Assembly: GCF_003584125.1 (NCBI RefSeq)
Contig: NZ_QXFL01000012.1
Location: forward strand, 1-40,648
Reading direction: 5' to 3'
Source of the DNA: Aurantiacibacter zhengii
Lineage (GTDB): Bacteria; Pseudomonadota; Alphaproteobacteria; Sphingomonadales; Sphingomonadaceae
DNA length: 40,648 bases
Shown in pieces: positions 18,193-27,154 of the stretch (position 1 is the stretch's first letter; each line of letters opens with the position of its first letter). Below the pieces are notes generated by a model. It saw only the letters and a list, made by a program, of their open reading frames with translations. It searched no databases and had not been told where the DNA came from. A program made the position numbers and the translations under genes.

Positions 18193-19515
18193 TTAGGTGA
18201 CGCGAGTGTGCTTGTCCCAAGGTACTGCTCTCGCTTTCAGAAGCGAGACAGCGACCCCAAGGACGATATAGAACCACAGTAGCACCCCGCCGAAGAATGA
18301 CACTGTGAAGCCAATCACAACGAGCACGACCAAGGTAATGGCAACACCAATCATGAAGTGCCTATCTGTTTCGCTGGTTGCTGCTGCGGATTGCCGGCCC
18401 AATGCAAACAGCGCCCAAAGAGTGGCGACGAGGAAGCACAGAGGTACGATTAAGCCGTGCCTGATCGCGTCAGCGAGCCAGTAGGCATCGACACTAGCAT
18501 TCATCCACGACAGCCTTTCGTATTCGGCAAAGGCAATTCCGAACAGCGGATTCGCCGCCACATTCTCCGTCCCGTACTGCCATATCAATCGTCGGTAGTA
18601 TCCGGTTTGTGGGTTTAGCGTGAACCTTAGGAGAAAGCGGATCAGGCCATTGTCCGAGGCGAATTGGATGAAGAGCATACCGATTGCCGCGCCAACCATG
18701 AAAATCGGCCAACCGAGAAAAGTGAAAAAACGCGACACCTTATCGTAGCCGATGAGTCCGACGCCAAGTAAAATTGCGAGGAATGCAGCGGAACTCACGG
18801 TGAACACGGACAGCAACATACAAGAGACACCGAGCCACATCGGCCACTTTCGAAGTCCAGAGGTCGCGAAGAGGCAGCCAGCGCTCGCCAAAATGAGCCC
18901 GGCCAGAATTGGATGCGCAAACGGCCCTTCCGACCTCCGCAAGCCGAGGCGAATCTCAGCCGAGCCCGAAGAACTTTCGACAAACCCGGCACGTGCAGAA
19001 AAGATGGATCGCACCAAAGGCTTGATTATCGGCTGATGGGTAACCGCCTCCACCATGATGATGACACCCGCAGCGAAAATTCCTGGCGCGTATATGATCA
19101 GAAGCTTTCGCATATCCGCCACATTGTGGATCGTGACGCGTGCCACGAAATAAGGAACGAGCACATCGATGGCCAGACCGGCACCGCTGACGAAGCCCTG
19201 CAGATCGCCGCTGACCATCACGAATGACAGTACCATCCAAGTTCCGCCAATCGCGATGACTGCATCGATTGGATGCATTCGAAGGGCGCCTCGGAATACG
19301 CGTGCCGCAATCCAGGGCAATAGTGCGAAGCATACCAGGCGGTAGGCGTAGAGCGTTACCCCAGATACTTCCACACGAACTTCCTGCGGGATCAGGATGG
19401 CATAGAGAAGCAGAACCGCCGGGAGGAGATGGCCAGCCTCGGTCAAAAGTGTGCCGCGCCTTGGAAACCCACGTCCAATATCAAGTTCAGAGGCGGGAAA
19501 TGCCGAGACGCTCAT
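18193..19515 (-). CDS. Wzy-like polysaccharide polymerase / O-antigen ligase-family membrane protein
   Basis: A 440-residue protein with about 11-12 predicted membrane helices. It links lipid-carried repeat units in the periplasm, or transfers glycans, by family resemblance. The long periplasmic loop in the second half contains LRFTLNPQTGYYRRLIWQYG and ANPLFGIAFAEYERLSW, matching the R-x-x-x-W and G-x-G type pattern of the Wzy_C/O-antigen ligase family, and an earlier loop has LRRSEGPFAHPILAGLIL. The start at 19515 (MSVSAFPAS) is the first Met before the conserved hydrophobic part; an AAGGAG lies about 12 bases away, a longer spacing than usual. A second member of this superfamily is at 37227-38618, so one may act as polymerase and the other as ligase or serve a different glycan. 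Confidence 0.85.
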   Translation of the reverse strand: MSVSAFPASELDIGRGFPRRGTLLTEAGHLLPAVLLLYAILIPQEVRVEVSGVTLYAYRLVCFALLPWIAARVFRGALRMHPIDAVIAIGGTWMVLSFVMVSGDLQGFVSGAGLAIDVLVPYFVARVTIHNVADMRKLLIIYAPGIFAAGVIIMVEAVTHQPIIKPLVRSIFSARAGFVESSSGSAEIRLGLRRSEGPFAHPILAGLILASAGCLFATSGLRKWPMWLGVSCMLLSVFTVSSAAFLAILLGVGLIGYDKVSRFFTFLGWPIFMVGAAIGMLFIQFASDNGLIRFLLRFTLNPQTGYYRRLIWQYGTENVAANPLFGIAFAEYERLSWMNASVDAYWLADAIRHGLIVPLCFLVATLWALFALGRQSAAATSETDRHFMIGVAITLVVLVVIGFTVSFFGGVLLWFYIVLGVAVSLLKARAVPWDKHTRVT

Positions 19516-19656
19516 TGCAGTGCATAACTCCTTCTGCGCAGCGATGACAAAAAGTCGTTCGACCCGCAATCCCAAGATGCGCTATTCTTTTCGCTTTCCT
19601 ACCCATCCGAACCGAAATTCAAGGGCCTCTAATGCTTACAAACTGGAGGACAGCAT

Positions 19657-19800
19657 ATGCCCCACGCCGACCGGCATCATTCCGACGGCCCGATTGCGCC
19701 CGAACAGCAGTGCTTCATCGTATTGCTCGGTGACGAAGCGGAACTGCAGCGCGGCACGGAAGGGTCTGTACCTCGAAATAGGGTATGTTATTATCTGTAA
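19657..19800 (+). CDS. Possible small gene, 47 residues, or decayed 5' end
   Basis: An open frame of 47 codons starting ATG at 19657 with a strong GGAGG ribosome site seven bases upstream. It reads MPHADRHHSDGPIAPEQQC, then FIVLLGDEAELQRG, and ends RNRVCYYL. No signature recognised. It sits in the gap between the polymerase gene and the broken beta-helix gene, so it could be the surviving 5' end of that gene rather than an independent small protein. Confidence 0.35.
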   Translation: MPHADRHHSDGPIAPEQQCFIVLLGDEAELQRGTEGSVPRNRVCYYL

Positions 19801-19931
19801 GCGCTGCGCTCATAATCCGGCCTGATTTTTCGCAACGTGCCTGCCGGTTATATCCTCGATGTACGCTTGGTCGCCATCCAGGAAAGTGGCGCGATTGCCG
19901 CCGAAATGTTAGCTCTGGCATGGCGGCATGA

Positions 19932-21381
19932 TTGGCATTCCCCCAACGTCGTCCGCAAGAAAGTGTTCATGAATACGATGTGGAAGTTGCTCCAAGCCCA
20001 CAGAAAGTGGCTGGAGTTTCGTTCGCCTCAATCAGTTCGGCTTTCACTTGGCTTGCCGCGCAGAAGGCGGTGACGCCCCGCATTCGCATGTTCGAGAGTG
20101 GAACCTACGATATTTCGCCTCTCACTTCACTATATCGAATTGGTACGATGGCAAGGTGCACCATCGAAGCGGACGTGCCGATCACGATAGCTAAGAATAA
20201 TGCCGCCAAGCAGCTTTAAGACCGCGCTATGCTGACCTGTATTTCAAGGGGGCGTACCTTCGACACGCTCAACATCCATGAGATGTGGCTTCACGAAGGT
20301 GGCTGGCTGCCATGCTTCGAGGGTGTCAACTTCGTCGATTCCGGCGGGCGGGGCGCGCTGTGGGCGAAGGGGCCGAAGCCGATAGGATGGATGATGCGCG
20401 ACCCTGTATGGTTCACCGAATGTCATTTCGATGGGATCTTCAACCCTTGCAATTTAAAGAACTCGTGAAGGGGATGCAAATTTGAAAGAACGGTAGGAAA
20501 CCTTCTTTCCGCCAGCCGCTGCGTGATAGATTGCATTACGCATCATCACGAGGCGGCAGACTTCAACACTGAGATCGATATTCTGACGATCTCGTATACG
20601 GGAACTGGGCGGGGCACTATTGCGCTTAGCAACGGAGTTGATGACTCTTCGCGAACCATGACGGCGAAGGTGGATGGCGGGCCAGTCGGGACCCTCATCT
20701 CGTCACGATCTGGCGGCAATTGAGAGGTGTCGGATATGGTCGATTGGCTCAACGGTGCCAGCGAAGGTGCGACTGGAGGATATCTGGCGGATTAGTCGGC
20801 AACGCTTCTGGATGACACTCGCCGCGCGGTTGCGCTCGTCTTGCCGGAAAGCACCGGTCAGGCGTCCATCGATGCCGACGCGACGACCGGCCCCCTCACT
20901 CTCGTCACCCAATTCGACTTGCATAACAGCTGGTGGCAGGCTCGGCCTAATCACATCAACATTGGGGCAATTGACCATGGAAAATCTATGGATCGTGACG
21001 CTTCACCAATGCGGACGCGACAATGACTATCTCATCGCGAACAATGCCTGGGCGGTCGACGCACCCGGCCAATTCACGCAAGTAAAGCAGTCGCAGGGTC
21101 ACATCGTCTTCGCGCAAAACACCTGGGTTGGTCAGGATGTCTTGCTTGACGGCGACTGGGATGCCTATTCGCTCATCGCAAACAATCTCTTTTGCGATAC
21201 CATTAACGGCGCGGCATCGGCTGTTACGTTCGGCAACCACTACGTTGCCGGAGTGGATGGTGCAGATAGCCGTGCAACCTATAGCGGAACGCCGCGAACT
21301 TTGTTCGCGGATGCGACCGGCGGCAATTTCTCGCCGAGAGGCCTCGATCCTAGAAGCTTTGCCGAGCCAATTCTCACCTAA
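19932..21381 (+). pseudogene. Right-handed parallel beta-helix protein (polysaccharide lyase-like), multiply broken
   Basis: Fragments of one protein follow one another in order but in different frames: AFTWLAAQKAVTPRIRMFES with GTYDISPLTSLYRIGT and CTIEADVPITIAKN (to 20219); FEGVNFVDSGGRGALWAKGP and DPVWFTECHFDGIFNPCNL (20229-20468); DILTISYTGTGRGTIALSNG and RTMTAKVDGGPVGTL (20523-20723); WLNGASEGATGGYLAD, a TAG near 20795, then PLTLVTQFDLHNSWWQA (about 20745-20970); and NDYLIANNAWAVDAPGQFTQ, QGHIVFAQNTWVGQDV, DAYSLIANNLFCDTINGAAS and TPRTLFADATGGNFSPRG (20983-21381). The repeated ANN-type and FxNVxF-type turns are those of right-handed beta-helix proteins such as pectate lyase-like enzymes. 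At least four frameshifts or stops. An intact version may have cut or modified the EPS. Confidence 0.82.
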
Positions 21382-21522
21382 GATCTGCAAGGAAAGTCAC
21401 GCGCATCTATCTGCGGCAAGGGTGCGATTGTATGATCGCCTTTCTGCCGGACCGGAGCGATCCAGAGAGCCTCTCATTTAGCCGGGACATTCTGCCGAAT
21501 CGCGAACGGGAGTTCGAAACTC

Positions 21523-22098
21523 CTATCCGCTGCGCGGGAGTTCGCGCGATCCAATTCTCTTCGCCGGCGAGCCCGCCATGATACTCATTGGCTCGACATC
21601 ACCGCGGACAACCGCGCCGGCGGCAATTATGGCGTGGTCGCCAATTGAAGCACCTGCGAGGACAATCGCCCTAGTTCCAAGCCAGACGTCGTTGCCTATA
21701 CAAATGTCTGCCTCCTTCATCGGCTGCTCCGTGACTGGTGTACCTGCATTGTACAGGTAGCTCGCTGCAGTCAGCATGACTTCCGGCCCGAACAGGACAT
21801 CATCACCAATGATAATACGCCCAGTGGATGGGCCAGCCCAGAAATAGCAACGCGATCCTATTCGCACGCGGTTGCCAATCTCGATGCGATCCGCGTTAGT
21901 GAACACCGTATCGGGGCTGACATTGGGGCTTTCGCCAAAGCGCACCTGCCTTCGCGGCGCTACGTGCGAATAATTGTAGTAGTTTACGATCCGGAAAAGA
22001 TGCAGCCATGCGCGCGGGTCGAAAGAAGAACCGACAAGTCGAAAAAGCCTGCGTAGCCGGCTAGGGCTGTCCTTTCGTGCAAGTGAGACCTCATCCAT
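21523..22098 (-). CDS. Hexapeptide-repeat acyltransferase (WcaF/CysE-like)
   Basis: A 191-residue left-handed beta-helix acyltransferase, probably O-acetylating a sugar of the EPS with acetyl-CoA. The hexapeptide ladder is clear: ADRIEIGNRVRIGSRCYFWA, GRIIIGDDVLFGPEVMLTA, ADICIGNDVWLGTRAIVLAG and ASIGDHAIIAAGAVVRGDVE, followed by SIMAGSPAKRIG, the usual C-terminal signature. An N-terminal amphipathic stretch of about 50 residues precedes it. The ATG at 22096-22098 overlaps the end of the upstream GT2 gene by eight bases and has GGGGAT before it; the open frame to 22176 is in the neighbour's sequence. A cytoplasmic decoration enzyme by context. Confidence 0.9.
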   Translation of the reverse strand: MDEVSLARKDSPSRLRRLFRLVGSSFDPRAWLHLFRIVNYYNYSHVAPRRQVRFGESPNVSPDTVFTNADRIEIGNRVRIGSRCYFWAGPSTGRIIIGDDVLFGPEVMLTAASYLYNAGTPVTEQPMKEADICIGNDVWLGTRAIVLAGASIGDHAIIAAGAVVRGDVEPMSIMAGSPAKRIGSRELPRSG

Positions 22099-23053
22099 CA
22101 GGATATCCCCGCAATATTTCGCGACGCTCTTTCCAGACTCGTCTCCATGTTTCGGCGGCCGAGCTATCCCCTCCAATCCTTTGCTTCACGCCATAACCGA
22201 ACCTGCGGCTTGCCATCTGCGTCCACAACAGTGCAATTCCAATCGGCGCGGCAAGCTGCGACCAATGATCTTTGATCAGAGTGGCCTTGCCGCGGTAGAG
22301 CTTCAACAGCTTGTCGGCCCTGGTTGTACTTGATGCGCCCACAAGATGCATGATTTGCGCATCCGGCGTTATCATCGGCCTATAGCCGGCCCTTCTCGCC
22401 CTAAGGCAGAGATCGGCATCCTCGCCGTACATTGTGTACTTCTCGCTGAAACCGCCGAGTTCGCGCCAGAGGCGGGTGCGGATAGCGAGAAAACATCCAA
22501 CAATTACGTCAGCATGCCGGATCTCGTCACGCCGAAAACTGCCCATCCCTTCGGGATTGAAAAAATTCGAATTCTTGAAAATCGCCGAAAGCCCTGTGGC
22601 CGAGCACAGCATCGACCATATCGTCATGCGGTTCCAGCACGACGCAACATTGAGTGATCCATCGGGAAAAACGGTACGCCCGCCGACAATACCTGCCTGC
22701 GGGTTTTCGCGTCCGAAACTAACGAGCCTTTCGATTGCGCCGTGGTGCGTTTCGGTGTCCGGATTGAGCAACACAATCCAATCGGTATTGACGGTTTCGG
22801 CTACTCTGTTGTTAGAAATCGCAAATCCCAGATTCTCTTGACTTGCAATCAGATCGACTTGCGGAAAACGTGTGCGGATAGCCTCAGCCGACTCGTCATG
22901 CGATGCGTTGTCCCAAATAACGATACGCATGCTGATATCACCGGCATTGCGCAGCAATGTTTCGACGGCCTTGATCGTCAAATCTTTAGTGTTGAAACTG
23001 ACGATGATCACGGTGACATCGGCAGTTTGGCGGTCAATCCTGTTTTTCGACAT
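22091..23053 (-). CDS. Glycosyltransferase, GT2 family (rhamnosyltransferase-like)
   Basis: A 320-residue GT-A enzyme. It opens VTVIIVSFNTKDLTIKAVET and shows RIVIWDNASHDESAEAIR, SQENLGFAISNN and TDWIVLLNPDTETHHGAIE, where NPDTE is the DxD-type site common in RfbF/WcaA-like and rhamnosyl GT2s. EKYTMYGEDADLCLRARRAG carries the catalytic ED pair. A possible membrane-associated helix lies near the C-terminus (LAAPIGIALLWTQMA). ATG 23053 follows CGAGAG; the frame is open to 23089. It is coupled to the acyltransferase by overlap. If it is a rhamnosyltransferase, the deleted rfbD at 32729-32990 is relevant to its donor. Confidence 0.92.
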   Translation of the reverse strand: MSKNRIDRQTADVTVIIVSFNTKDLTIKAVETLLRNAGDISMRIVIWDNASHDESAEAIRTRFPQVDLIASQENLGFAISNNRVAETVNTDWIVLLNPDTETHHGAIERLVSFGRENPQAGIVGGRTVFPDGSLNVASCWNRMTIWSMLCSATGLSAIFKNSNFFNPEGMGSFRRDEIRHADVIVGCFLAIRTRLWRELGGFSEKYTMYGEDADLCLRARRAGYRPMITPDAQIMHLVGASSTTRADKLLKLYRGKATLIKDHWSQLAAPIGIALLWTQMASRRFGYGVKQRIGGDSSAAETWRRVWKERREILRGYPDG

Positions 23054-23106
23054 CTGCAGCTCTCGCAACAACTGGTCAGGATGGCGCAAGGTGAATCACC
23101 CCACGC

Positions 23107-23745
23107 CTAGACGGAGGACGATAGCCGGGGTTTTACTCTATGAACAAACTTTCGCGTACGCGTGAGGATGCTCGAACGCTGACTTGCCGTGTTGGTTCGA
23201 ACAAACTCGCCTTCCGGTACGTCGGTACGACCGATGAACGCGCCCAGCTTGCGCCAACCATCGCCGGCTTCAAGAGACATTTCCAGAAAATCGTCTGGAC
23301 GATCAACGAAATAGGATCGGACGTCGGCGTTGTGCGCATCGTAAACAGCCGTGTAGCGAGCTTCATTGCCGACAGGACTTCCAGCGTCATCGCCATAGGT
23401 CAGCTGCTGAATTCTGTCATTCGCCGGGCCAAAATGATCTCTAATTGAGCGATACCATTTGTCCGTATCACGCACCGTCAGAATGAATTTTGCGCCAGGA
23501 AAAGCTGTATCAAGTTCGCGATAAATCAAGGGCCATGGCATATCGGATACGACATCGACGCCTTGCGCAATCCCGATGCCGATATCGACGAGATTCGCCC
23601 GCAGTTCAGGCAGCGGTCTGTCCCGTCCGAATACAGTGATGGTTGAATAGCCAAGCTGCTGCAAGGCCAGATCGAGGGACGTTGTCCCAGTTTTTTGAAA
23701 CCCGATACAGAAGATCTTGGGTGACGCGGTTTCAATTGTGCTCAT
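23107..23745 (-). CDS. Sulfotransferase-family protein
   Basis: A 212-residue protein that would transfer sulfate from PAPS to a sugar or other acceptor. The start MSTIETASPKIFCIG leads into GFQKTGTTSLDLALQQLGY, the 5'-phosphosulfate-binding loop (PKxGTTxL type). FPGAKFILTVRDTDKWYRSI carries the 3'-phosphate-binding Arg/Ser region, and DDFLEMSLEAGDGWRKLGAF is the usual C-terminal helix region of this family. ATG at 23743-23745 has AAGGA about seven bases upstream; the frame is open to 23931 without support. It is the first of a leftward trio with the GT2 and acyltransferase and is divergent from the gene at 23963. Sulfated EPS is plausible for a marine organism, but the acceptor is not shown by sequence. 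Confidence 0.88.
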   Translation of the reverse strand: MSTIETASPKIFCIGFQKTGTTSLDLALQQLGYSTITVFGRDRPLPELRANLVDIGIGIAQGVDVVSDMPWPLIYRELDTAFPGAKFILTVRDTDKWYRSIRDHFGPANDRIQQLTYGDDAGSPVGNEARYTAVYDAHNADVRSYFVDRPDDFLEMSLEAGDGWRKLGAFIGRTDVPEGEFVRTNTASQRSSILTRTRKFVHRVKPRLSSSV

Positions 23746-23962
23746 AAGTTCCTTCGCAGGTAGTCCTACCCGGCACTGGGACGAGCCGCAGCGCAAGCGG
23801 CAAGAAGCAATTCGATAGCCTTTTCTGCGCTGCACCGCAACATTAGAGTGTTGTACGCCAGTCTGTAAAGTGACCAGTTGCGAAAGAAATGACAAGGGTC
23901 TACATCCATGTTGCTTCGCAGCATTTCGCACGGCGAGCTCCCGATTTTCGAGGAAGAGTAGA

Positions 23963-24943
23963 TTGCACGAACCATCAATTGAGGTGTCGATCGCAGCACA
24001 CTACGTACCCGGACGGGTACAATACCTCGCCAAGGTCTTGGATGCGATACAGGGCTGGGACTACCCTAACATCCGCGTAACTCTCGTCACGCAGGACCTT
24101 TCGCTGAATGACGAGCCGCAGTTGTTGGAATGCAGGCAAAAGCTTGAGGACCGCGGCATCGGGCTGCAGCTCGACAAGGTGCACGATCTTGCGCACCCGT
24201 GGCACCTGACTTGGTGGCACAAGGATCATCTGCGCGCTTGGGCCTGGAAAGATGGTTCGGCGGGAGATTTTTTCGTCTACATTGAGGACGATATCGTCTT
24301 CACAAACGAGAACCTGCAGTATTTCGTTCGCACGTTGCCCAGAATGAAGTCTGTTGGCTGTATCCCGGGATTCCTGCGATATGAAAGCGCGCTTCCGGAC
24401 AAAGTGATCGCCCCTGATTACCGCGGCCACCAGATCGTTCGCGAGGCAGATATCGTTTCGCTGGATGGGCGTGAATACGTCAATCCGGATTACCCGTACT
24501 GGGCCGGGTTCATAATGGACCGGGAATTGGCGACAGAATACCTTGCCTCGCCCTACAGCGATCTCGAGCGTGGTTCGGATATGCCGCATACCCTTGCGAA
24601 CATGTGCCGGGAGCGATCTGCTTTCGCGCTTACCTATTGGAACGTGCCGGCAGGAATGGCTTCTCGCAATCTCGTGCCGATAGACAAGAATCGTCAACCA
24701 CTGGGCGAATGCCTTGTGTGGCATTCAGCCGAGAACTACTCGGTGTCCAAGTACCATAGCTTTGGCACCGTCGGCATTGACGAGATCTTCTTGGCGCCGA
24801 CGCTGTCGGCCTATTTTCGCAATCCGGTATGGCACGTCAAAGCGTTCGCTCGGCGTGTGAACGACAAGATCAGGCGCGAACTAGCCGCCCTGCGCGGCAT
24901 TCAGAACGAAAATCAGCCCCAACGCCGTGTCTTCCGGCGTTGA
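23963..24943 (+). CDS. Glycosyltransferase-like protein, GT-A fold, family uncertain
   Basis: A 326-residue protein. It begins with VSIAAHYVPGRVQYLAKVLD and YPNIRVTLVTQDLSL, a GT2-like first half-fold, and contains DFFVYIEDDIVFTNENLQYF, where EDDI is a DxD-like site. CIPGFLRYE, NPDYPYWAGFIMDRELATEY and SDLERGSDMPHTLANMC follow, in the place where GT enzymes bind the acceptor. No membrane helix. The open frame reaches back to an ATG at 23870, but AGGAAGAG lies just before the TTG at 23963 and that start removes a Cys/Arg-rich leader with no protein character. Converges with the pyruvyl transferase gene over a 12-base gap holding a palindrome. I cannot place it in a named GT family. Confidence 0.78.
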   Translation: MHEPSIEVSIAAHYVPGRVQYLAKVLDAIQGWDYPNIRVTLVTQDLSLNDEPQLLECRQKLEDRGIGLQLDKVHDLAHPWHLTWWHKDHLRAWAWKDGSAGDFFVYIEDDIVFTNENLQYFVRTLPRMKSVGCIPGFLRYESALPDKVIAPDYRGHQIVREADIVSLDGREYVNPDYPYWAGFIMDRELATEYLASPYSDLERGSDMPHTLANMCRERSAFALTYWNVPAGMASRNLVPIDKNRQPLGECLVWHSAENYSVSKYHSFGTVGIDEIFLAPTLSAYFRNPVWHVKAFARRVNDKIRRELAALRGIQNENQPQRRVFRR

Positions 24944-24948
24944 TCTCT

Positions 24949-24962
24949 AACCTGATCAGGTT
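24949..24962. terminator. Palindrome between convergent genes, possible weak bidirectional terminator
   Basis: AACCTGATCAGGTT is a perfect 14-base palindrome followed by TTGATT on the plus strand. It lies between the stop of the GT-like gene (24943) and the stop of the pyruvyl transferase gene (24956). A five-pair stem with a four-base loop is short, so this is a weak call. Confidence 0.35.
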
Positions 24963-26086
24963 TTGATTAGGTCATGAACATCATCCCACATCGCCCGACT
25001 TTTTGCCTTCTCCGCTTGCGCGTGCTCGACAATGTTCTCACGCAGCAAGGGATCGCCTATCTGTTCCAGGAACTCTCCGAGCTTGAACCTGTGCGATTTC
25101 TGATACCCGAGTTCGACAAGCAGTTGCGGGCAGCCGTAGTCTGCCATAAGTTCGCGATATTTGTGGCTCCAGCCGCACGCAAGGGCCGGCACTCCTGCTG
25201 ATAAAGCGCTGACAAGTCCGTGAAAGCGCGAGGAGACAATTAATTCGGCTCGTCCAATTAGCGCTTTAGTTACCAGTGCGTCTGGTTCGTCGATAACTGG
25301 TACCTCAGAGGTGAGGATTGAATTCAATTCTCTGGCGAGAGCTAAATCTTTCTGGCCTTCGTGCAACAGGATCGCTGGCTCTCTGCCGGTCTTACGAATG
25401 GCTTCCACTGCATCGACAAGAAAAGAAAGATATTGAGCGCGTATTGCATTACCTTTCCCATGCACCATTTTTTCGTTAGGAATTACGAATGCAGTTCCTA
25501 TAAGATGTTCGAGTCTTGCCGGCAGGTCCGGAGCGAGTAGATTGGTGAAGTCCGGAGCTTTCCTGATTTTCGCCTCTTGCGGCAGGACATCGATTACATG
25601 TTGCATCGAGACCTCGTCGCGTACGTAGACTAAATCAAGTTTGTCGACCGCCTTGGCGAATGCCGCAGCCATTCCGTCTTCTGCAAATGGACCGAGCGCT
25701 TGGGGTAGGAGAATCGCTTTTTTTGACGAGTCTTTCCAATTCTCTAATCGTCCAGACAATCGCCGCTCAAGCTTCCTCAGCCCCCAGAAATCACCATAGC
25801 CAAAGCCCGAAGCATCAAGCAGCACATCGATATCTTCGCTGCGGATGTAGCCGGCACGCTCCCGTAGAGCTTGTGGACAAATCTCGAGAAGTTTCAGCGT
25901 CCAGTCGCTTGGCATATCACCCTGGGTGCTCCAGACGCCACGTTGCAGTCGCTCGCTCGTCGGCCAGCGAAGAGGAACTGAAATGCGACAATTAGGCAAT
26001 GACTTCTTAAGTTGTTGCTTGACGGCTTCAAGCATTAGCAGTGCGCCCCTGTTTGCCGGGAAGACGCCGGATATCTCGATATTCAT
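24956..26086 (-). CDS. Polysaccharide pyruvyl transferase family protein (WcaK/CsaB-like)
   Basis: A 376-residue protein expected to add ketal-linked pyruvate from PEP to a sugar of the repeat unit. It starts MNIEISGVFPANRGALLMLE, the N-terminal motif of the PS_pyruv_trans family (G-x-x-N-x-G-A), then DVLLDASGFGYGDFWG, AILLPQALGPFAE, LVYVRDEVSMQHV, and ELIVSSRFHGLVSALSAGVP, the SRxHG-SAxxxxxP signature with the catalytic His region, followed by ALACGWSHKYRELM. Its ATG overlaps the stop of the nitroreductase-family gene by four bases (ATGA), so the two proteins are made together. Family members build succinoglycan/colanic acid-type pyruvyl groups. The sugar acceptor is unknown. Confidence 0.92.
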   Translation of the reverse strand: MNIEISGVFPANRGALLMLEAVKQQLKKSLPNCRISVPLRWPTSERLQRGVWSTQGDMPSDWTLKLLEICPQALRERAGYIRSEDIDVLLDASGFGYGDFWGLRKLERRLSGRLENWKDSSKKAILLPQALGPFAEDGMAAAFAKAVDKLDLVYVRDEVSMQHVIDVLPQEAKIRKAPDFTNLLAPDLPARLEHLIGTAFVIPNEKMVHGKGNAIRAQYLSFLVDAVEAIRKTGREPAILLHEGQKDLALARELNSILTSEVPVIDEPDALVTKALIGRAELIVSSRFHGLVSALSAGVPALACGWSHKYRELMADYGCPQLLVELGYQKSHRFKLGEFLEQIGDPLLRENIVEHAQAEKAKSRAMWDDVHDLIKT

Positions 26087-27129
26087 TGGTATTCTCTCAG
26101 TTGGGCATGTTCGCGCTTCGCTGAATAGGGAACGAGGCCTTCTGCGTCCGGCCAGCCATAGGCAATCAGCATGATGACTCGTTCGTCGGGCTCTAGGCCG
26201 ATGGCATTCTTCATCAGCGATTCTTGGGGCTCAATGTCAGGCCAGTTTATTGGGCAAGACGAGAGGCCCAGAGTCTCGAGTGCGTACATGAACGACATAG
26301 CCGACAAAGCACCGTCGATGTATATCGCGTGCCTGTCGCGGACCTGCGGATAGGCACGCAACCTCCCGACCAATACCACGACGCCCGTCAACTTTTCGGC
26401 GAAACCCTTTGTCCCGAGTGGGATGGCGGCAAGTTCGCGAGCCCGGGCTGGCTCATCGAAAATTCGGTATACAAACGGTTGTCTGTTGCATGCACTGGGA
26501 GCTTGGGCAGCGGCCTCTAGGGCCTTATCAACAAGTTCACGCGGTACTGGCTTATCTAGGTACCAACGTACCGAACGTCGACGAATTGAAAGCTTCATGA
26601 AATCGTCAAAATCGACAGGAGATTGTCCATTCAGCGCGCGCTTGTAGGGGGCCATCTTCGTAGAGCCTGTCATTTCCTTCTGCTTAGGAGCAGCCGCCTC
26701 GAAACGCTCTTTTTCACGGCTGATGACAGGATGGGTGCCGTCAACAGCGTTGAAATACTCATGGAGCACATCGATCGCCCATCGATGCTCTTCATTGCGA
26801 TCTGCAGACTCTATCGCGCGAATGAACACGTCGATTGTTTCAGGCAGGTATTCCACGGCAAAGACCGGGCGCCGGGGCCGCATGATTAGGCCCTTCTCGA
26901 GCCGGTGAACATTGCGCCGCAAGAGGTAATAGCTGGTCTGGGGTGAATAGGTATCTTTTTTATAGCGGGCGCGGCCCGCTGCAACGGCGGCAGCTTCTCG
27001 CGAAAGACCATCATCTAAAGTCGCAAAATAGGCTCTTGCAACTCTCGGTGAGCGGGCGACAACGGGCTGCAATTGCGAATCAATGGCACGCCACTTGGCG
27101 CGAACCCAGTTTCTGATGCGATGATACAT
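26083..27129 (-). CDS. Nitroreductase-family (FMN) protein with long N-terminal extension
   Basis: A 348-residue protein. Residues about 175-340 form the nitroreductase fold: SIRRRSVRWYLDKPVPRELV, then AAAQAPSACNRQPFVYRIFD, the FMN-binding signature, IYIDGALSAMSFMYALETLG with SSCPINW, and RVIMLIAYGWPDAEGLVPYS. The first 170 residues are an extra region rich in charged helices (YYLLRRNVHRLEKGLIMRPR is well marked) with no family I recognise; ordinary nitroreductases are near 200 residues. It precedes, and is coupled to, the polysaccharide pyruvyl transferase. Such pairs may be functionally linked, but the reaction (a flavin redox step on the glycan or its donor) is inference. Residues needed for FMN binding appear present. 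Confidence 0.88.
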   Translation of the reverse strand: MYHRIRNWVRAKWRAIDSQLQPVVARSPRVARAYFATLDDGLSREAAAVAAGRARYKKDTYSPQTSYYLLRRNVHRLEKGLIMRPRRPVFAVEYLPETIDVFIRAIESADRNEEHRWAIDVLHEYFNAVDGTHPVISREKERFEAAAPKQKEMTGSTKMAPYKRALNGQSPVDFDDFMKLSIRRRSVRWYLDKPVPRELVDKALEAAAQAPSACNRQPFVYRIFDEPARARELAAIPLGTKGFAEKLTGVVVLVGRLRAYPQVRDRHAIYIDGALSAMSFMYALETLGLSSCPINWPDIEPQESLMKNAIGLEPDERVIMLIAYGWPDAEGLVPYSAKREHAQLREYQ

Positions 27130-27154
27130 ATCCGTCTTTCAAATTCTCAGTTGC

